Origin: Eubacterium sp.
GTDB lineage: Bacteria; Bacillota; Clostridia; Oscillospirales; Acutalibacteraceae
NCBI GenBank assembly: GCA_024696725.1
Contig: JAILGO010000112.1
Location: 1 to 5,456 of the forward strand
Direction of reading: 5' to 3'
DNA length: 5,456 nt
How positions within the stretch are numbered: the stretch's first letter is position 1; each line of letters starts with the position of its first letter. The notes under the pieces were generated by a model, which made no database searches, was not told where the DNA came from, and was given only the letters and a program-made list of their open reading frames with translations. The translations under genes and the position numbers were made by a program. Positions 5,441 to 5,456 of this stretch are shown piece by piece.

Positions 5441-5456
5441 AGGAGGCGCGCCTCCT
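5441..5456. repeat. Perfect 16-base palindrome at the window end
   Basis: AGGAGGCGCGCCTCCT equals its own reverse complement at all 16 positions and contains the 8-base AscI recognition sequence GGCGCGCC (5445-5452). It is GC-rich in an otherwise AT-rich tail and is the last thing in the window. It may be a protein-binding dyad, or an assembly or fold-back artefact at a contig end; the sequence alone does not separate these. Confidence 0.7.

Noticed and set aside
1..5456. CRISPR array, tRNA or rRNA genes, insertion sequence or replication origin
   Set aside because: I saw no regularly spaced repeats, tRNA cloverleaf or rRNA-like conserved segments, transposase motifs or clusters of DnaA-box-like sites; almost all the sequence is accounted for by five protein genes.

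Overview
The window looks like chromosomal DNA of an anaerobic, gut-type member of the Clostridia (Oscillospiraceae/Ruminococcus-like). The reasons are strong AGGAGG-type ribosome binding sites, tight same-strand gene packing, U-rich intrinsic terminators, moderate GC, and a redox gene triad and GH13_31 glucosidase of types I associate with Clostridia. The taxonomic call is inference. All five genes are on the + strand.

Layout: (1) Positions 15-377 encode a small ArsR/SmtB-type metal-sensing repressor with a CadC-like cysteine pair and a complete SmtB-like alpha-5 site, closed by a strong terminator. (2) About 110 bases follow, holding a good extended -10 promoter and a small leader dyad. (3) Positions 497-3534 hold a tightly coupled three-gene operon. 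It encodes a GlpA/LhgO-type flavoprotein dehydrogenase with a C-terminal BFD-like [2Fe-2S] domain, a two-Rossmann FAD/NAD(P) oxidoreductase, and a short cysteine-motif protein of the DUF1667 (COG3862) type. A hairpin terminator follows. (4) Positions 3597-5264 encode a cytoplasmic GH13_31 alpha-glucosidase, probably acting on alpha-1,6 bonds in short oligosaccharides. (5) The last ~190 bases have no confident gene. They hold a strong terminator and end exactly on a perfect 16-base palindrome.

How the genes may work together: the triad reads as one redox complex. The first subunit would oxidise glycerol-3-phosphate or a 2-hydroxyacid at FAD, and iron-sulfur centres would pass electrons to the second subunit, which could exchange them with NAD(H). 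The small third protein carries a cysteine pattern very like the N-terminal [4Fe-4S] module of molybdopterin oxidoreductases, which makes it the most interesting item here. The glucosidase would supply glucose for glycolysis. Its link to the triad is only adjacency, and a terminator lies between them. The ArsR gene has no metal exporter next to it within the window. Nothing here is clearly a wholly new system; the least understood part is the DUF1667-containing triad.
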